Shown here: positions 51,117 through 61,439 of the stretch, piece by piece
Position numbering within the stretch: position 1 is the stretch's first letter
How the letters are laid out: the number at the start of each line of letters is the position of its first letter
DNA from: Budvicia aquatica DSM 5075 = ATCC 35567
GTDB lineage: Bacteria; Pseudomonadota; Gammaproteobacteria; Enterobacterales; Enterobacteriaceae
Reading direction: 5' to 3'
Assembly (NCBI RefSeq): GCF_000427805.1
Contig: NZ_ATYS01000011.1
Coordinates: forward strand, 93,573 to 157,572
Length of the DNA stretch: 64,000 nt
Made by a program: the position numbers and the translations under genes
Notes under the pieces: model-generated
Databases searched by the model: none
Seen by the model: only the letters and a program-made list of their open reading frames with translations
What the model was told of the DNA's origin: nothing

Positions 51117-54100
51117 TCATTTAAAGTCAGCATAAGGCGTCAGTGGCTGAGGTGGTAAATCCATATCGCCCAACCAAGGTTCCAGTGAATAGCGAACATA
51201 GAGTAGGGCATGGCTCGGGGTGTAATCTTTAGCCTGCTGAATATCAATACCTGCACCAATACTCCAGTGAGAATCGATTCGACGCTCCAGCAGCGCTCTT
51301 ACAGTATAGCCGGTGCCGGTGCCGCTATCGCCACTGTCCTGGGTTGTACGGTCTGGTAAATAAAGATCGTCGGGAATCAGGCCTTGTAACGGATAACGCT
51401 TACTCTTATCCGTTGAAGAGTAGGATGTTGACACCGAACCACCCAGTTCCCACGACCAGTTTTCAGTGCGCTCGCGATAGACGACAGGTACAGAGAAAGA
51501 TAAATATTGTTGAGGACTGTAATACCCGCCCTGACCTAAAGTGTAACCACTCAGATCTTTCTGATAATGCCACCACATGGTATTCAAACCGACCCTGACC
51601 TGACGATTATTATCATTAATCACCTTATAGTAATAGCCGGCCATGGCCTGAAGGCGATCGTTATCTTCGACATTTTTACCGGTTAGTTGGTGGTAGCCCA
51701 TATTCGCCCAAACGCCGCTGGGGCCACCCCGGTCGTAACTCAGTGCCAGTTCTGCCCCGGTTTTACGTACACCGCCCCATGTAACACCCGTTCGCGGATC
51801 AACCGTTCCACCAAATGACAGCAAAGAGCTGGAGATTGGGCGGCGTGAAGCCGTAAGCGTCCAACCAAGCTGATTAAAATCATTGCTGTAGCTGACCCCG
51901 CCAACCCAATCAACGACCTCAAAGCCCATCGGTGTGGTGCCAACATCTACCTTCCAGGTATCATCCTGCCAGCCAGTCGCAATACTGACCCCGTTAGTTT
52001 TTTGGCTCACACCGCTATAACAAGAGACTTCAGCACAGGTACCAAATTTTTCTTGATAGCCGCCGTCAGCCCCTTTTTTAAAGCTACCGGCATCCATAAT
52101 CACTGAATCGCCGCGAAAAAATGCAGTGCCCTGCTTTAGCGGGAAAGCAACGTGCAGCATGGTGGTATGGGCCTTTAGGTCTGAAATTCCTTCGGTACCG
52201 CTGGAGCCCCAGTAATCATGCTCAAGGGTAACCGTTGTCGACTGTTGCTTATATAACGACTCTGCATCCGAGCGCAGGCCTCGTTTTAGCCAGTCATCGG
52301 TTTCATCATTGCGCATATAGCGGGTAAAAGTTTCATCATCAACATCGGCTGACGGAGTAATATGATAAGCCGACATCGCCTGCTTATAATCACTCAGCGC
52401 CTCTTGAGGCCGATTGGCTTTAATGTTTTGACGGGCCGCAGATCGTAAAAACATCGCGTTAGTCATAGAAGGTTCAGGCGTTGGCTGTAAGGCAGCCGCT
52501 TTTAGCTGTGAAAAAATTTGATCTGCGCGCTGATCATCCCCGACCAGCGACCATGCGTTAGCCAGCCTGCGGCCCGTGCCTAAATCATCCGGCTGAGGCT
52601 GAAACTTGAGCACCCCCAGAGCATCTCTGGCTGAATCAATATCTCCGTCAGCAATGCGGGCTTCGATACGACCTAGTTGCGCATCCTGATTGTCAGGCTC
52701 ACGAGCCAGTACCTTGTCGTATTGCTCCTGAGCCACAAGATTATCTTCACGTTCCAGCGCCCACTCTGCCAGCATCAGATCTATACGGGTATTCACCGGT
52801 TGCTGACTCAGGTAAGTCATCGCTGCAGTCTCATCACCGCCATCGCGAATTTGCCGGGCATGGTCCAATATCTGCTGAACTTTCAGGCGGGCAGACAGCT
52901 CACGTAAATTATTGTTCCATTTACCGGCATCTAAAGCTTCCATGCGGGCAATCGCCTGAGCATCGTGATTGCTGTTAGATAAATATAAGGAATAGGCATA
53001 AATCCAGTCCGCATCGTTCTGATGACGACTTATTGAATCATTAAATAGCCGGTCGGCCTGGGCTATTTTGCCCTGAGCACCCATCACTTTTGCCAGCTTA
53101 TAGGTCAGCCAGATATCATCCGGAGAGAGTACTTTAGCCTGTTGAAGTTTATCTTCAGCCTGCGCCGGCTTTCCTGCCGTAATCAATGCATCAGCCTGAG
53201 CGTTGAGGCTATTTGCCTGTAACTCATTTAATGTATTGCGCATGTTGTTTTTCAGAAAAGTTGGCAGACTTTGAAGATAGGCCATCGCTTTTTCTGGCGA
53301 TTGTTTCTCATAGAGGGAAACTAAGGATCTGACCGCACTCTGACTATCCGGTTCGCGCCTTAACGCACGCTGATAAAAGCCTTCTGCTGCCGCTGCATTA
53401 TTACGCGCCATGGCAACATCGCCTAAACCAATCAATCCCTGAGCATCAGTGCTGTTCATACTGGCAGCCTGACGATAAAGCTTTTCTGCCGTATCCAACT
53501 GCTTGTTTTTTAATGCGTCATCTGCCTGATTAATCATCAACCAGTAGCGGTTACTTTCAATCAGGCTATTGAGTTTACTGGTGTAATCACCGCTAGAATC
53601 GTTAGCTTTGGCTTTTTCAAACTGGGCAATTGCCTGCTGTCGATTGCCATCACGGGCATAAGCCTGCCCCAGCGCCGTCAGCACCTCGGCATCATTAGGG
53701 GATGCACTTAGTGCCTGCTTAAGCGATCCTATTGCATTATGACCATTACCTTTATCGACTAACTCCAGCCCTCGGGCTCTGGCGCGGTAGGCAGGATCCT
53801 GTAATAGCGTTTGTTGTTGAACCAGCTGTTGTCTGGCTTCAACGGCCTGCGGCTGTTGATCGAAAAGCGTAATAAAGTGTTGTAACTGAGCGATAGATTG
53901 CGCTGAGGCTGGCATGTCTTTCAACTTGCTATACCAAAGCTCAGCGGCACCGCTAATACCACTTGGGCTGTTGGCCATTTGCTCAAGCTGCTGATAAGCC
54001 TCTTGGTCTTTACCCTCATCAAACAACATTTTAGCCACGGTTAAACCCAGCTCATCTGAATTTTTATAACGTTTTTGTAGTCCCTGTAATTTTTGTAGTG

Positions 54101-54647
54101 CGACTTCCCGCTGTTCAGGTATTCGGGCGACTAATTGCCAATATTCTACAGCCAGATCCAACGTAGGCGCTTTACCATTAAATAACTCATCATAAGCAGC
54201 TTTAGCCGGAAGCAGCTGTCCTCCGGTAGACAGTAATCGAGCTTGCTGTAGCTGATTTTTACCTTCAGGTTGAGCGAGTGCAACATCCAATTTAGCCATC
54301 AGATAAGTCTCTGAATCAGGCTGTCGCTTTCCTAACTGATCAAGCTGACTGACGGCAGCATTGAGATCGCCCTGACGCAGAGAATAACGGATGCGGGCTG
54401 CCATGGTTTCAGGATTATTAGGGCTGATTTTTTCTAACTTGTAGAGTGATTCTTTAACTAAGTCGTCCCGGTGAGTGGCTTCACCAATGCGAATTTGTTC
54501 CTGCAACCAAGCGGCAGGTGAAACACTCTCTGTGGCTAACGCAGACAGAGGAGACAGCGCAAAAGGCAATAGCGCCAGTGGCAATGCAGGAAGAAAATGG
54601 TGACAGAATTTAGTATAACCCGATGAGATTATTTTATATTTTGACAT
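51117..54647 (-). CDS. bcsC: Cellulose synthase outer-membrane export subunit BcsC
   Basis: BcsC spans the periplasm and outer membrane to let cellulose out. The 1176-residue protein has a signal peptide (to about residue 42), a long array of tetratricopeptide repeats (roughly 50-800, for example ALGQAYARDGNRQQAIAQFEKA), and a C-terminal 16-strand beta-barrel ending GDMDLPPQPLTPYADFK. I chose the ATG at 54647, with AAAGG upstream, inside the last codons of bcsZ; an upstream in-frame start at 54662 is also possible. Last gene of the operon. Confidence 0.96.
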   Translation of the reverse strand: MSKYKIISSGYTKFCHHFLPALPLALLPFALSPLSALATESVSPAAWLQEQIRIGEATHRDDLVKESLYKLEKISPNNPETMAARIRYSLRQGDLNAAVSQLDQLGKRQPDSETYLMAKLDVALAQPEGKNQLQQARLLSTGGQLLPAKAAYDELFNGKAPTLDLAVEYWQLVARIPEQREVALQKLQGLQKRYKNSDELGLTVAKMLFDEGKDQEAYQQLEQMANSPSGISGAAELWYSKLKDMPASAQSIAQLQHFITLFDQQPQAVEARQQLVQQQTLLQDPAYRARARGLELVDKGNGHNAIGSLKQALSASPNDAEVLTALGQAYARDGNRQQAIAQFEKAKANDSSGDYTSKLNSLIESNRYWLMINQADDALKNKQLDTAEKLYRQAASMNSTDAQGLIGLGDVAMARNNAAAAEGFYQRALRREPDSQSAVRSLVSLYEKQSPEKAMAYLQSLPTFLKNNMRNTLNELQANSLNAQADALITAGKPAQAEDKLQQAKVLSPDDIWLTYKLAKVMGAQGKIAQADRLFNDSISRHQNDADWIYAYSLYLSNSNHDAQAIARMEALDAGKWNNNLRELSARLKVQQILDHARQIRDGGDETAAMTYLSQQPVNTRIDLMLAEWALEREDNLVAQEQYDKVLAREPDNQDAQLGRIEARIADGDIDSARDALGVLKFQPQPDDLGTGRRLANAWSLVGDDQRADQIFSQLKAAALQPTPEPSMTNAMFLRSAARQNIKANRPQEALSDYKQAMSAYHITPSADVDDETFTRYMRNDETDDWLKRGLRSDAESLYKQQSTTVTLEHDYWGSSGTEGISDLKAHTTMLHVAFPLKQGTAFFRGDSVIMDAGSFKKGADGGYQEKFGTCAEVSCYSGVSQKTNGVSIATGWQDDTWKVDVGTTPMGFEVVDWVGGVSYSNDFNQLGWTLTASRRPISSSLLSFGGTVDPRTGVTWGGVRKTGAELALSYDRGGPSGVWANMGYHQLTGKNVEDNDRLQAMAGYYYKVINDNNRQVRVGLNTMWWHYQKDLSGYTLGQGGYYSPQQYLSFSVPVVYRERTENWSWELGGSVSTSYSSTDKSKRYPLQGLIPDDLYLPDRTTQDSGDSGTGTGYTVRALLERRIDSHWSIGAGIDIQQAKDYTPSHALLYVRYSLEPWLGDMDLPPQPLTPYADFK

Positions 54648-55732
54648 GAGCCTTTCTCCCAAGACGCCTGCAACTCTCCCTGCTGATTAAATCGGTAATA
54701 TTGACGATCCCATCCCAGACCGAAAAGTGTCAGAACGCTGTTATAGTAAGCGTCGGCACCGGGCAAATTATTAAGCACACGCTCACGTTGAGTACTCAAA
54801 GCAGGGTCGGTCAAAAACGGTAACAGTGCAGCAGAAAAGCCCACCGGCCCTGTGCCGTTAGCCTGACCCGTCAGGCTATCAACGCTTTCCGGAGGAAAGC
54901 CCGCCCGCTCAGTCAGTTTTGCCATTGGCTGATAATGGGCAATTAACGCCGTACGTTCCGGCAATTCGCTAGCCATCATACCAATCCACAAATAAACACG
55001 AATTGCATCATAGTCGCCGTTGGTGCCGTCTTTCTCATCAGGTTGCCAACCTTTATCTTTACGCCACATCACCCAGTCGGGTGCAATTCCTAGCGGTGCG
55101 GCTTCCAATAATAATCTCTGATTAGACTTCCCAACTTCAGCCCATACGCTCTGTACCTGACTTAGTCGAGAAAGTAGCTGAGGCGGCTGATAGCTCGGAT
55201 TCAATCGCCAGCTATCCGCGTTAGCAAATCCGACCTTCCCCGGCAGTAACATATGCCCTAAGCCGGGAATATCCGCGACTTCTTCACGGGCAATACGTTG
55301 CAATAACAGCGTACCCTTTAATTGATAACCTCTGGAGTGCCAGATTCGGCCGGCTTCCAGCAGGCTATAGGCGATCCACAGATCGGCGTCCGAGGCCGAA
55401 TTAGTGTCCAGAATACCCCAGCTCCCGTCGGCTCTTTTTCCCCACAGCCAGCCGGGTAAACGAGCCGAAAGATCGCCAGCCGACAGGTTATTTTCAGTCC
55501 ACTCTAGCAGTTGATTAAACTGGTCTCGATCGTTAGCCACCAGCGCAAAAAACAGGCCGTAGCTCTGGCCTTCAGAGGTAGTAATATTCTTGCCATCGGA
55601 CGGATCAATAACCCGCCCTTCCCGGCTAATGTACTGTTGCTTAAAGCTCTGCCACTCCGGCCAGTCACAGGTCTGTGCCGATACCTGACTCAAAGTAAAC
55701 AAACAGCAAAATAGCCCGATAATGAATTTCAT
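54629..55732 (-). CDS. bcsZ: Periplasmic endo-1,4-beta-glucanase BcsZ
   Basis: BcsZ is a GH8 cellulase that trims nascent cellulose in the periplasm. The 367-residue protein has a signal peptide (KFIIGLFCCLFTLSQVSA), the catalytic-acid motif TTSEGQSYGL, WLWGKRADGSW, NSASDADLWIAYSLLEAGR and the aspartate region GDYDAIRVYLW. I chose the ATG at 55732: the bcsB stop and this ATG form TAATATG, the same junction seen between bcsA and bcsB. The ATG at 55741 is nine bases upstream. Its 3' end overlaps the bcsC start by 19 bases. Confidence 0.94.
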   Translation of the reverse strand: MKFIIGLFCCLFTLSQVSAQTCDWPEWQSFKQQYISREGRVIDPSDGKNITTSEGQSYGLFFALVANDRDQFNQLLEWTENNLSAGDLSARLPGWLWGKRADGSWGILDTNSASDADLWIAYSLLEAGRIWHSRGYQLKGTLLLQRIAREEVADIPGLGHMLLPGKVGFANADSWRLNPSYQPPQLLSRLSQVQSVWAEVGKSNQRLLLEAAPLGIAPDWVMWRKDKGWQPDEKDGTNGDYDAIRVYLWIGMMASELPERTALIAHYQPMAKLTERAGFPPESVDSLTGQANGTGPVGFSAALLPFLTDPALSTQRERVLNNLPGADAYYNSVLTLFGLGWDRQYYRFNQQGELQASWEKGSCQNIK

Positions 55733-55733
55733 A

Positions 55734-58076
55734 TTACTCATGTCCGCTGCTGTTCAAACGGCGACGACTCACCCTACGCAGGCCTCGCCACAGTAACAAT
55801 GCAACTAAGATCACGCTAAATACGGCAACCACTGCCAACATCACCGGGTGAGAAGAGAGCTTGTACCACATCTTATCCCACCAAGGCAGATAGCCGACAT
55901 AGTAGGTCTCTCCGACCCGAATACTGTTAACGCCGGACTCACGCACAATAGAAACCGAGCCGGCAATAGCATCACGTTTCCCGCTATCACGCCATGCTTG
56001 ATCTAATAATTGATATCCCCGATCGCCACTGGCCATTAGCGCAATAACGCTTCTTTGTGGATTAAACGGAGACTGGAATCCGGTAATCGCAGCCAGCGTT
56101 CCGTCAGACGTTACCGATGCGCTTACCGCCGGATTCGATTCCTTGCGCTCAGAGTCAAAATCGATGGTTCTTAATTCAAGGTTATTCTCTACCGGCTGAT
56201 TTAAACGGCTTCTGGCTTGGTCGATAAAGACTTGGGCATTACTATCAGGCTTCAGTTCGGCAGGTATACCGCCCAGCAGTAATATGTCTTTGTCTGAACC
56301 TTTGACTGAATCAAACTTATCGGTAATTTGAACCCCAAGAGAAGGATAGCCGATGCTCGCCCCCGTTTGACCAAGCACATTAAACAACAGGGTTAACTGG
56401 CCAGCAGAAGGATGCTCAGGCATCACAACCAATGTTTCAGAGAGATCGGCCATTCGGCTAAACGGAAATCCCGACTGGGCAAAGGTTTTTAATGCCGGCA
56501 TGGCCAGATAATGGCGATAGCCGGAAAAATCAATGGTCGAGTCCTCATCGATTACCGCCTGATGTTTTACCGGAATCATAGTGCGGCAAACGCCTGTCGT
56601 ACTGGCACCAATATTCGATACAAAATCGAAGTCAAAGCGCATTTTGTTATTTCCGCCAAGCTGAAAGGCAGGAATAGTCACTTGGTCATCGCTGCTGAGC
56701 AGCCCTTGAATCAATGGAATATGCAAAATTTGCGAATTATTCGAAGTATCAGGTTTCAGCGGGAAAGACTGTAAGAAACGGTCATTCAGACTGATATTCA
56801 AGCGAGACTCATCGACAAAAGGCGGCGGTGTATAACGATATTTCAGATTTAGGGTAATACCCTGGCTACGGAGTAAAAACAGGTCCGGTGGCAATTTCAT
56901 CTCTAAATCGATCGGAGGCACACGCCCGCCTGAAACGCTGAGCTGATTAGGGTAACTGGTCAACTCGGCTAAGCGAACCATTCTGTCAGTACGAACCCAG
57001 TTAGGGGCATCATAAGGCTGACGCGCAATCAACGTTTTGACCTCATCAATACTGACGCTCTGACCGCGGAACAGCGGCTCTCCCTGCGCAATACCTTTAA
57101 CCGCCATCTGCAGATCTTTATCATCCCGCCCTAATACCAGAAGTAATTTGATATAAGGATTTTCCGGATGCGCAATCATCTCAATCACCGGCCCGTCAAC
57201 TTTTGGATAATCTTTCAAGAAGTCAGGACGCTGGTCGTTGGTGGCAAACACAATGCCATTCTTATCCGGCAATTGGTTATATAACACCGGAAAATCTTGT
57301 CCGCGCCACTGGGCCTGAACCCCAAACCACGAGGCCAGAATACCTGCCGCCTGCTGCACTTCCACATTCGGGCGAGCGCTGAATACCATCGGCAGCGTTA
57401 ACGGCCGGGAATCCCGGCGATCGAAAAAGGGCTCAGGAAAACGGGAAAGATCGTTATTAACTTCCAGCCCTTGGTAGCTGAGAGCAATAGAACTATTTTT
57501 ACTGATATCTATCCAGATACTGCTGCTAGCAGGGTCTTCACAAATATCTTTATAGTGACCGACCAGTTCGAAGCGAAGACGATTAAAATCACTGATAAAA
57601 CGGGCATCCAACGGCAGGATAAGAGTTCCATGCTGGCCCGGAGCGTCCTGATTAACCGCCGCCAGCCCCATCAGCTCATCATTCATATACACTTTAATAT
57701 GAGAGACCAGAGGTAACAGAGCAGGAGAAACCGTGTAATCAAGATTCAGTACTGCCTGAGTCACCACTTCATCACTGCGAACGTTAAACGTCATTTGCGC
57801 GGTGTTTTGTATACCGCTCAGCACCAGACTGCCTTCCGGCGCCAGCGTTTGAAACGATAGAGCATCGTGACGTACCGGAGCAGTTAATCCCTCAGGTTCC
57901 ACCGCTAATTCAGCCTGTGGAGATGTCACTGCAACAATGGCTGATTCAGGATGTTCTGCCACCGCCTGATTGGCAGTTTGTGCATAAACTGAACCGGCTA
58001 ATCCCAGCATAATAATGCCTAACCAGTGGCCTTTCTTTTGACCTAAATGAGTCACTGCAGATTTCACTATTTTCAT
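55734..58076 (-). CDS. bcsB: Cellulose synthase periplasmic subunit BcsB
   Basis: BcsB guides the glucan through the periplasm and its C-terminal helix completes the BcsA transmembrane complex. The 780-residue protein (E. coli 779) has a signal peptide ending near SVYA, carbohydrate-binding and flavodoxin-like domains, and a single C-terminal membrane helix (PVMLAVVAVFSVILVALLLW) followed by basic residues. I chose the ATG at 58076, one base after the bcsA stop, rather than the upstream GTG at 58109 lying inside bcsA. Confidence 0.95.
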   Translation of the reverse strand: MKIVKSAVTHLGQKKGHWLGIIMLGLAGSVYAQTANQAVAEHPESAIVAVTSPQAELAVEPEGLTAPVRHDALSFQTLAPEGSLVLSGIQNTAQMTFNVRSDEVVTQAVLNLDYTVSPALLPLVSHIKVYMNDELMGLAAVNQDAPGQHGTLILPLDARFISDFNRLRFELVGHYKDICEDPASSSIWIDISKNSSIALSYQGLEVNNDLSRFPEPFFDRRDSRPLTLPMVFSARPNVEVQQAAGILASWFGVQAQWRGQDFPVLYNQLPDKNGIVFATNDQRPDFLKDYPKVDGPVIEMIAHPENPYIKLLLVLGRDDKDLQMAVKGIAQGEPLFRGQSVSIDEVKTLIARQPYDAPNWVRTDRMVRLAELTSYPNQLSVSGGRVPPIDLEMKLPPDLFLLRSQGITLNLKYRYTPPPFVDESRLNISLNDRFLQSFPLKPDTSNNSQILHIPLIQGLLSSDDQVTIPAFQLGGNNKMRFDFDFVSNIGASTTGVCRTMIPVKHQAVIDEDSTIDFSGYRHYLAMPALKTFAQSGFPFSRMADLSETLVVMPEHPSAGQLTLLFNVLGQTGASIGYPSLGVQITDKFDSVKGSDKDILLLGGIPAELKPDSNAQVFIDQARSRLNQPVENNLELRTIDFDSERKESNPAVSASVTSDGTLAAITGFQSPFNPQRSVIALMASGDRGYQLLDQAWRDSGKRDAIAGSVSIVRESGVNSIRVGETYYVGYLPWWDKMWYKLSSHPVMLAVVAVFSVILVALLLWRGLRRVSRRRLNSSGHE

Positions 58077-58077
58077 A

Positions 58078-60696
58078 TTATGCCACTTCTTTTTTGGGCT
58101 GATTAACACGATGAGGCAGGAATGAAATTAACCAGGCAATCACTGACGCCATCCGGCCTAATATTGAATATATAAACGGAGGTGAATACTCCACCATTCG
58201 CTGATAACCACGAAAACCTAGTTTTAAAACGTCTGCCAGACTTTGCATCGGCTTGTCTTGTGGTACGCCTTCCTGCCATAACGCCCATGTGTCCGCACGG
58301 GCAAAGGTACACTGCATAAAATCAATGTTTTCTTGCGTGGTCTTAAGCTGTAACTTAACGCCAACCATAGCGCCGAAAACCCGCATCACTACACAGCGGA
58401 AGGCAAACTCCCGGTCACCGCGTTTTAGGATTAAAACCAGTTCATCGCCCTGATTAACTAAGTCTGGTTTACCCATTTCAATTCCGACACCGCCGTCAGA
58501 ATAATCGCGTAGCGTGCAGGGAAATAAGTGTCCGTCCTGACGTGAAATCGCGGCAGGCATTGAAATTTGTATGCGCGGAGAATGCCTGATTTGCTTAGCT
58601 TCAATCGATACGGCTACCGCACCACCGAGGATAATTAAGTTATAAGCTACCCATACCATACTGACCAATACGGTGGGAATTTCATTGATCGGACCGCTAT
58701 AAAGCTTCCAGATACCGGCGACAATACCAATCAGGTTAAGCGACACCAGTACGAAATAAGGCCGGGAAATCACCCAGTCCAGATGACTCTCTTCAACCAA
58801 CCCGCCTTTAGCCGTTACGTTAAAAGTCCCCTTCAGTGGGTCAAACAGTGCCACTGTCGTTGGTCGGGCAATATACCAAGCCAGTACTGTTTCATAGATT
58901 TCACTCCAGAAAGAGTGGCGGAACTTACCCTGTATACGTGAATTGGTCAGGCTGGCGTGAATCATATGCGGTAAGACATACAGCGCGATGGCCAACGCCG
59001 GAGCAAAAATAATATAGGCATGAAAGAACAAGAAAGCTAACGGTGCAGTCAAGAAGATCAGCCGGGGAATGCCGGATAAAAAGTGCAACATCGCGTTGGC
59101 GTAGCATAAGCGCTGAGCCAGCCTAAGGCCTTTGCCAAACAGCGGATTGTCCAACCTGAAAATTTGCACCATTCCTCTGGCCCAGCGAATACGCTGGCTG
59201 ATATGGGCCGATAACGTTTCAGTTGCCAGACCCGCTGCCAGAGGAATGCGAATATATGCGGAAGTGTAGCCCTGACGATGTAAACGCAAAGAGGTATGAG
59301 CATCTTCGGTCACGGTTTCAACGGCAATACCGTTAATTTCATCCAGAGCAGAACGCCGCATAATGGCGCAAGAGCCACAGAAAAATGTGGCATTCCACAT
59401 ATCATTACCGTCCTGAACCAGCCCATAGAACAGTGAGCCTTCATTCGGCGTATGGCGGAAAGAACCCAGGTTGCGTTCAAACGGGTCAGGTGAAAAGAAA
59501 TGGTGCGGAGTTTGTAGCATGGCTAATTTTTTATCTTTAAAAAACCAGCCCATGGTTAATTGTAGGAAAGAGCGCGTAGGAACGTGGTCACAGTCAAAAA
59601 TAGCAACAAACTCGCTCGTCGCCTGCTCCAACGCATAGTTGATATTACCCGCCTTGGCGTGTTCGTGAGTCGGTCTGGCGATATAGCGAATACCGACTTC
59701 TTTAGCAAAGGCTTTGAATTCTGGGCGATTACCGTCATCCAGCAAATATATCGTTCGTTTATCCTGCGGCCAGTCGATACCCAAAGCGGCATAAATGGTC
59801 GGTTTTACTACATTCAGCCCTTCATTATAAGTGGGCACCATAATGTCAACGCTTGGCCAGTCAGTCAGATTTTCAGGCAATGGCGCAGGCTTACGATGTA
59901 GTGGCCATATTGACTGAAAATAGCCTAATACCAAAACAACCCAAGCATAGGTTTCGGCAGCCAGTAGTAGTAGGCCACAGACTAAGCTCAAGGGGTCATC
60001 CCAGTTCAGCGTAGAGGTATAACGCCACCAGATATAGCGACAGGAGATGGTTAATGATAAAACGATCATAATCAGAGAGGGAAAGCGCCCCGGAATTCTG
60101 CGCGTCACCATGGCAATGCCCCACAGCAGCAGGACAAAAATAAATTGAGCAAATAGATCAAACGGCTGTGAAATACAGATAATGGCTAATACTGCCGCCA
60201 GTACGCTACAGACGATAAAAGTAATTTTACGCACTCCGGGATTCAAACTTTTTATTCGATCTTCAGAACGGGATTCCACCTCATTTTCCTGAATACGCTT
60301 AGGCAGATGATTCAGCCAACGCGTTATGGCCTGATTCCTGTGACTACACCACGCTTTGAATTCAGTGAACTTCCGACGAATAAATAAAAACGAAGGCTGT
60401 TTTTCCTGTCTGATAATCACCAGCCACAGGCTCTGAATGGCATAACGCAATCCATCGGCAAATCGTGGACGGGAGGAGGATAGCTGTGGAAACCACTCAA
60501 GCTGTTTCTCCCTGACTTTTTGCCACGAGGGAGATTCAAAGCAAAACAGGGTCCATAGCAGTACATAACCGGCACAGTATAAAAATGACACCACTGGCGA
60601 TACGTTTTGCTGACGATAGTCAGTATAACGCTTAGACACTTTGCTAAGCGGAGCGGCCGGGATGATGGCATTAAAGCCACTATGGAGCAGCCCCAT
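58078..60696 (-). CDS. bcsA: Cellulose synthase catalytic subunit BcsA
   Basis: BcsA polymerises glucose from UDP-glucose and pushes the chain across the inner membrane. The 872-residue protein equals E. coli in length. GT2 motifs: DDGNR at 320, DCD at 368-370, TED at 463-465 and QRIRW at 501-505. The C-terminal PilZ domain has the c-di-GMP arginines R704 and R708 (RHSPR) and D731-x-S733-xx-G736 (DYSDGG), so allosteric activation should work. The ATG at 60696 shares its A with the bcsQ stop (TGATG); a TTG one codon earlier exists. N-terminal ~150 residues match enteric type. Confidence 0.97.
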   Translation of the reverse strand: MGLLHSGFNAIIPAAPLSKVSKRYTDYRQQNVSPVVSFLYCAGYVLLWTLFCFESPSWQKVREKQLEWFPQLSSSRPRFADGLRYAIQSLWLVIIRQEKQPSFLFIRRKFTEFKAWCSHRNQAITRWLNHLPKRIQENEVESRSEDRIKSLNPGVRKITFIVCSVLAAVLAIICISQPFDLFAQFIFVLLLWGIAMVTRRIPGRFPSLIMIVLSLTISCRYIWWRYTSTLNWDDPLSLVCGLLLLAAETYAWVVLVLGYFQSIWPLHRKPAPLPENLTDWPSVDIMVPTYNEGLNVVKPTIYAALGIDWPQDKRTIYLLDDGNRPEFKAFAKEVGIRYIARPTHEHAKAGNINYALEQATSEFVAIFDCDHVPTRSFLQLTMGWFFKDKKLAMLQTPHHFFSPDPFERNLGSFRHTPNEGSLFYGLVQDGNDMWNATFFCGSCAIMRRSALDEINGIAVETVTEDAHTSLRLHRQGYTSAYIRIPLAAGLATETLSAHISQRIRWARGMVQIFRLDNPLFGKGLRLAQRLCYANAMLHFLSGIPRLIFLTAPLAFLFFHAYIIFAPALAIALYVLPHMIHASLTNSRIQGKFRHSFWSEIYETVLAWYIARPTTVALFDPLKGTFNVTAKGGLVEESHLDWVISRPYFVLVSLNLIGIVAGIWKLYSGPINEIPTVLVSMVWVAYNLIILGGAVAVSIEAKQIRHSPRIQISMPAAISRQDGHLFPCTLRDYSDGGVGIEMGKPDLVNQGDELVLILKRGDREFAFRCVVMRVFGAMVGVKLQLKTTQENIDFMQCTFARADTWALWQEGVPQDKPMQSLADVLKLGFRGYQRMVEYSPPFIYSILGRMASVIAWLISFLPHRVNQPKKEVA

Positions 60697-61439
60697 CAAT
60701 CTTCATTCCCATATTCAAATGACAGGCACCATTGGGCCAGCCGGTTAAATTCCTCAGCAATCAGGCTTTCAGGCTGATACTGACCAACCGGTTTCTTAAC
60801 CGCCAATGATTCAGACATCGCCTCATCGGCGTGAATCACCATCGGGATTAACCCGACCAAGCGCTGCTGCCAGACGTGATGAATATCCTGCTGAATCAAA
60901 CTGGTAGGCGAAAAACGATTTAACAAAAAATAGCTATCGTTGGGTAATATTCGCTGTTGCAGCAGCACGTCACAGGCAACGTCCGGATTGAGGATGCAAA
61001 GATGAATATCGGCTAATAATTGGCCTAAATTTATTAGCGGACAACGTGTTGAAGGAAGATCGATCAATATCCATTGATACCGATCAGAAAATAAACCTGA
61101 TAATTGTTCAGGATATTTAACGCCCCGATCTTTAATCTGACTTAATAGTTCAGAAACACATATTTCAATTGTTTCTTCATCTAATAAACCGAAAGGCAGG
61201 TAGTCTAAATTATCAGCATAGTTAATGACGCCATTGTGTTGCTTATCTTGACTATTATTTATCATCCAGCCATATTTATTGTCATAAGGCATATCAAAAT
61301 AAAGGCGTAATAAATTTTCGCGGCTAAAATCTATCACCAGAACAGATTGCCCTGCCTGTGCAAGTGACCACGCTAATGAAGCTGTCACTGATGTTGAACC
61401 ACATCCACCACGGATCCCTTGAATCGCCATCGTTGTCAT
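60696..61439 (-). CDS. bcsQ: Cellulose biosynthesis ATPase-like protein BcsQ
   Basis: BcsQ is a ParA/MinD-like protein that, with BcsR, supports assembly and polar placement of the cellulose synthase. The 247-residue protein opens with a degenerate P-loop (IQGIRGGCGSTSVTASLAWSL): the family KGGVGKT reads RGGCGST, while E. coli BcsQ has RGGVGTT. Other conserved parts are VLVIDFSRENLLRLYFD, YLPFGLLDEE, WILIDLPSTRCP and PMVIHADEAMSESLAVKKPVGQY. Start overlaps the bcsR stop by ATGA. Confidence 0.94.
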   Translation of the reverse strand: MTTMAIQGIRGGCGSTSVTASLAWSLAQAGQSVLVIDFSRENLLRLYFDMPYDNKYGWMINNSQDKQHNGVINYADNLDYLPFGLLDEETIEICVSELLSQIKDRGVKYPEQLSGLFSDRYQWILIDLPSTRCPLINLGQLLADIHLCILNPDVACDVLLQQRILPNDSYFLLNRFSPTSLIQQDIHHVWQQRLVGLIPMVIHADEAMSESLAVKKPVGQYQPESLIAEEFNRLAQWCLSFEYGNED

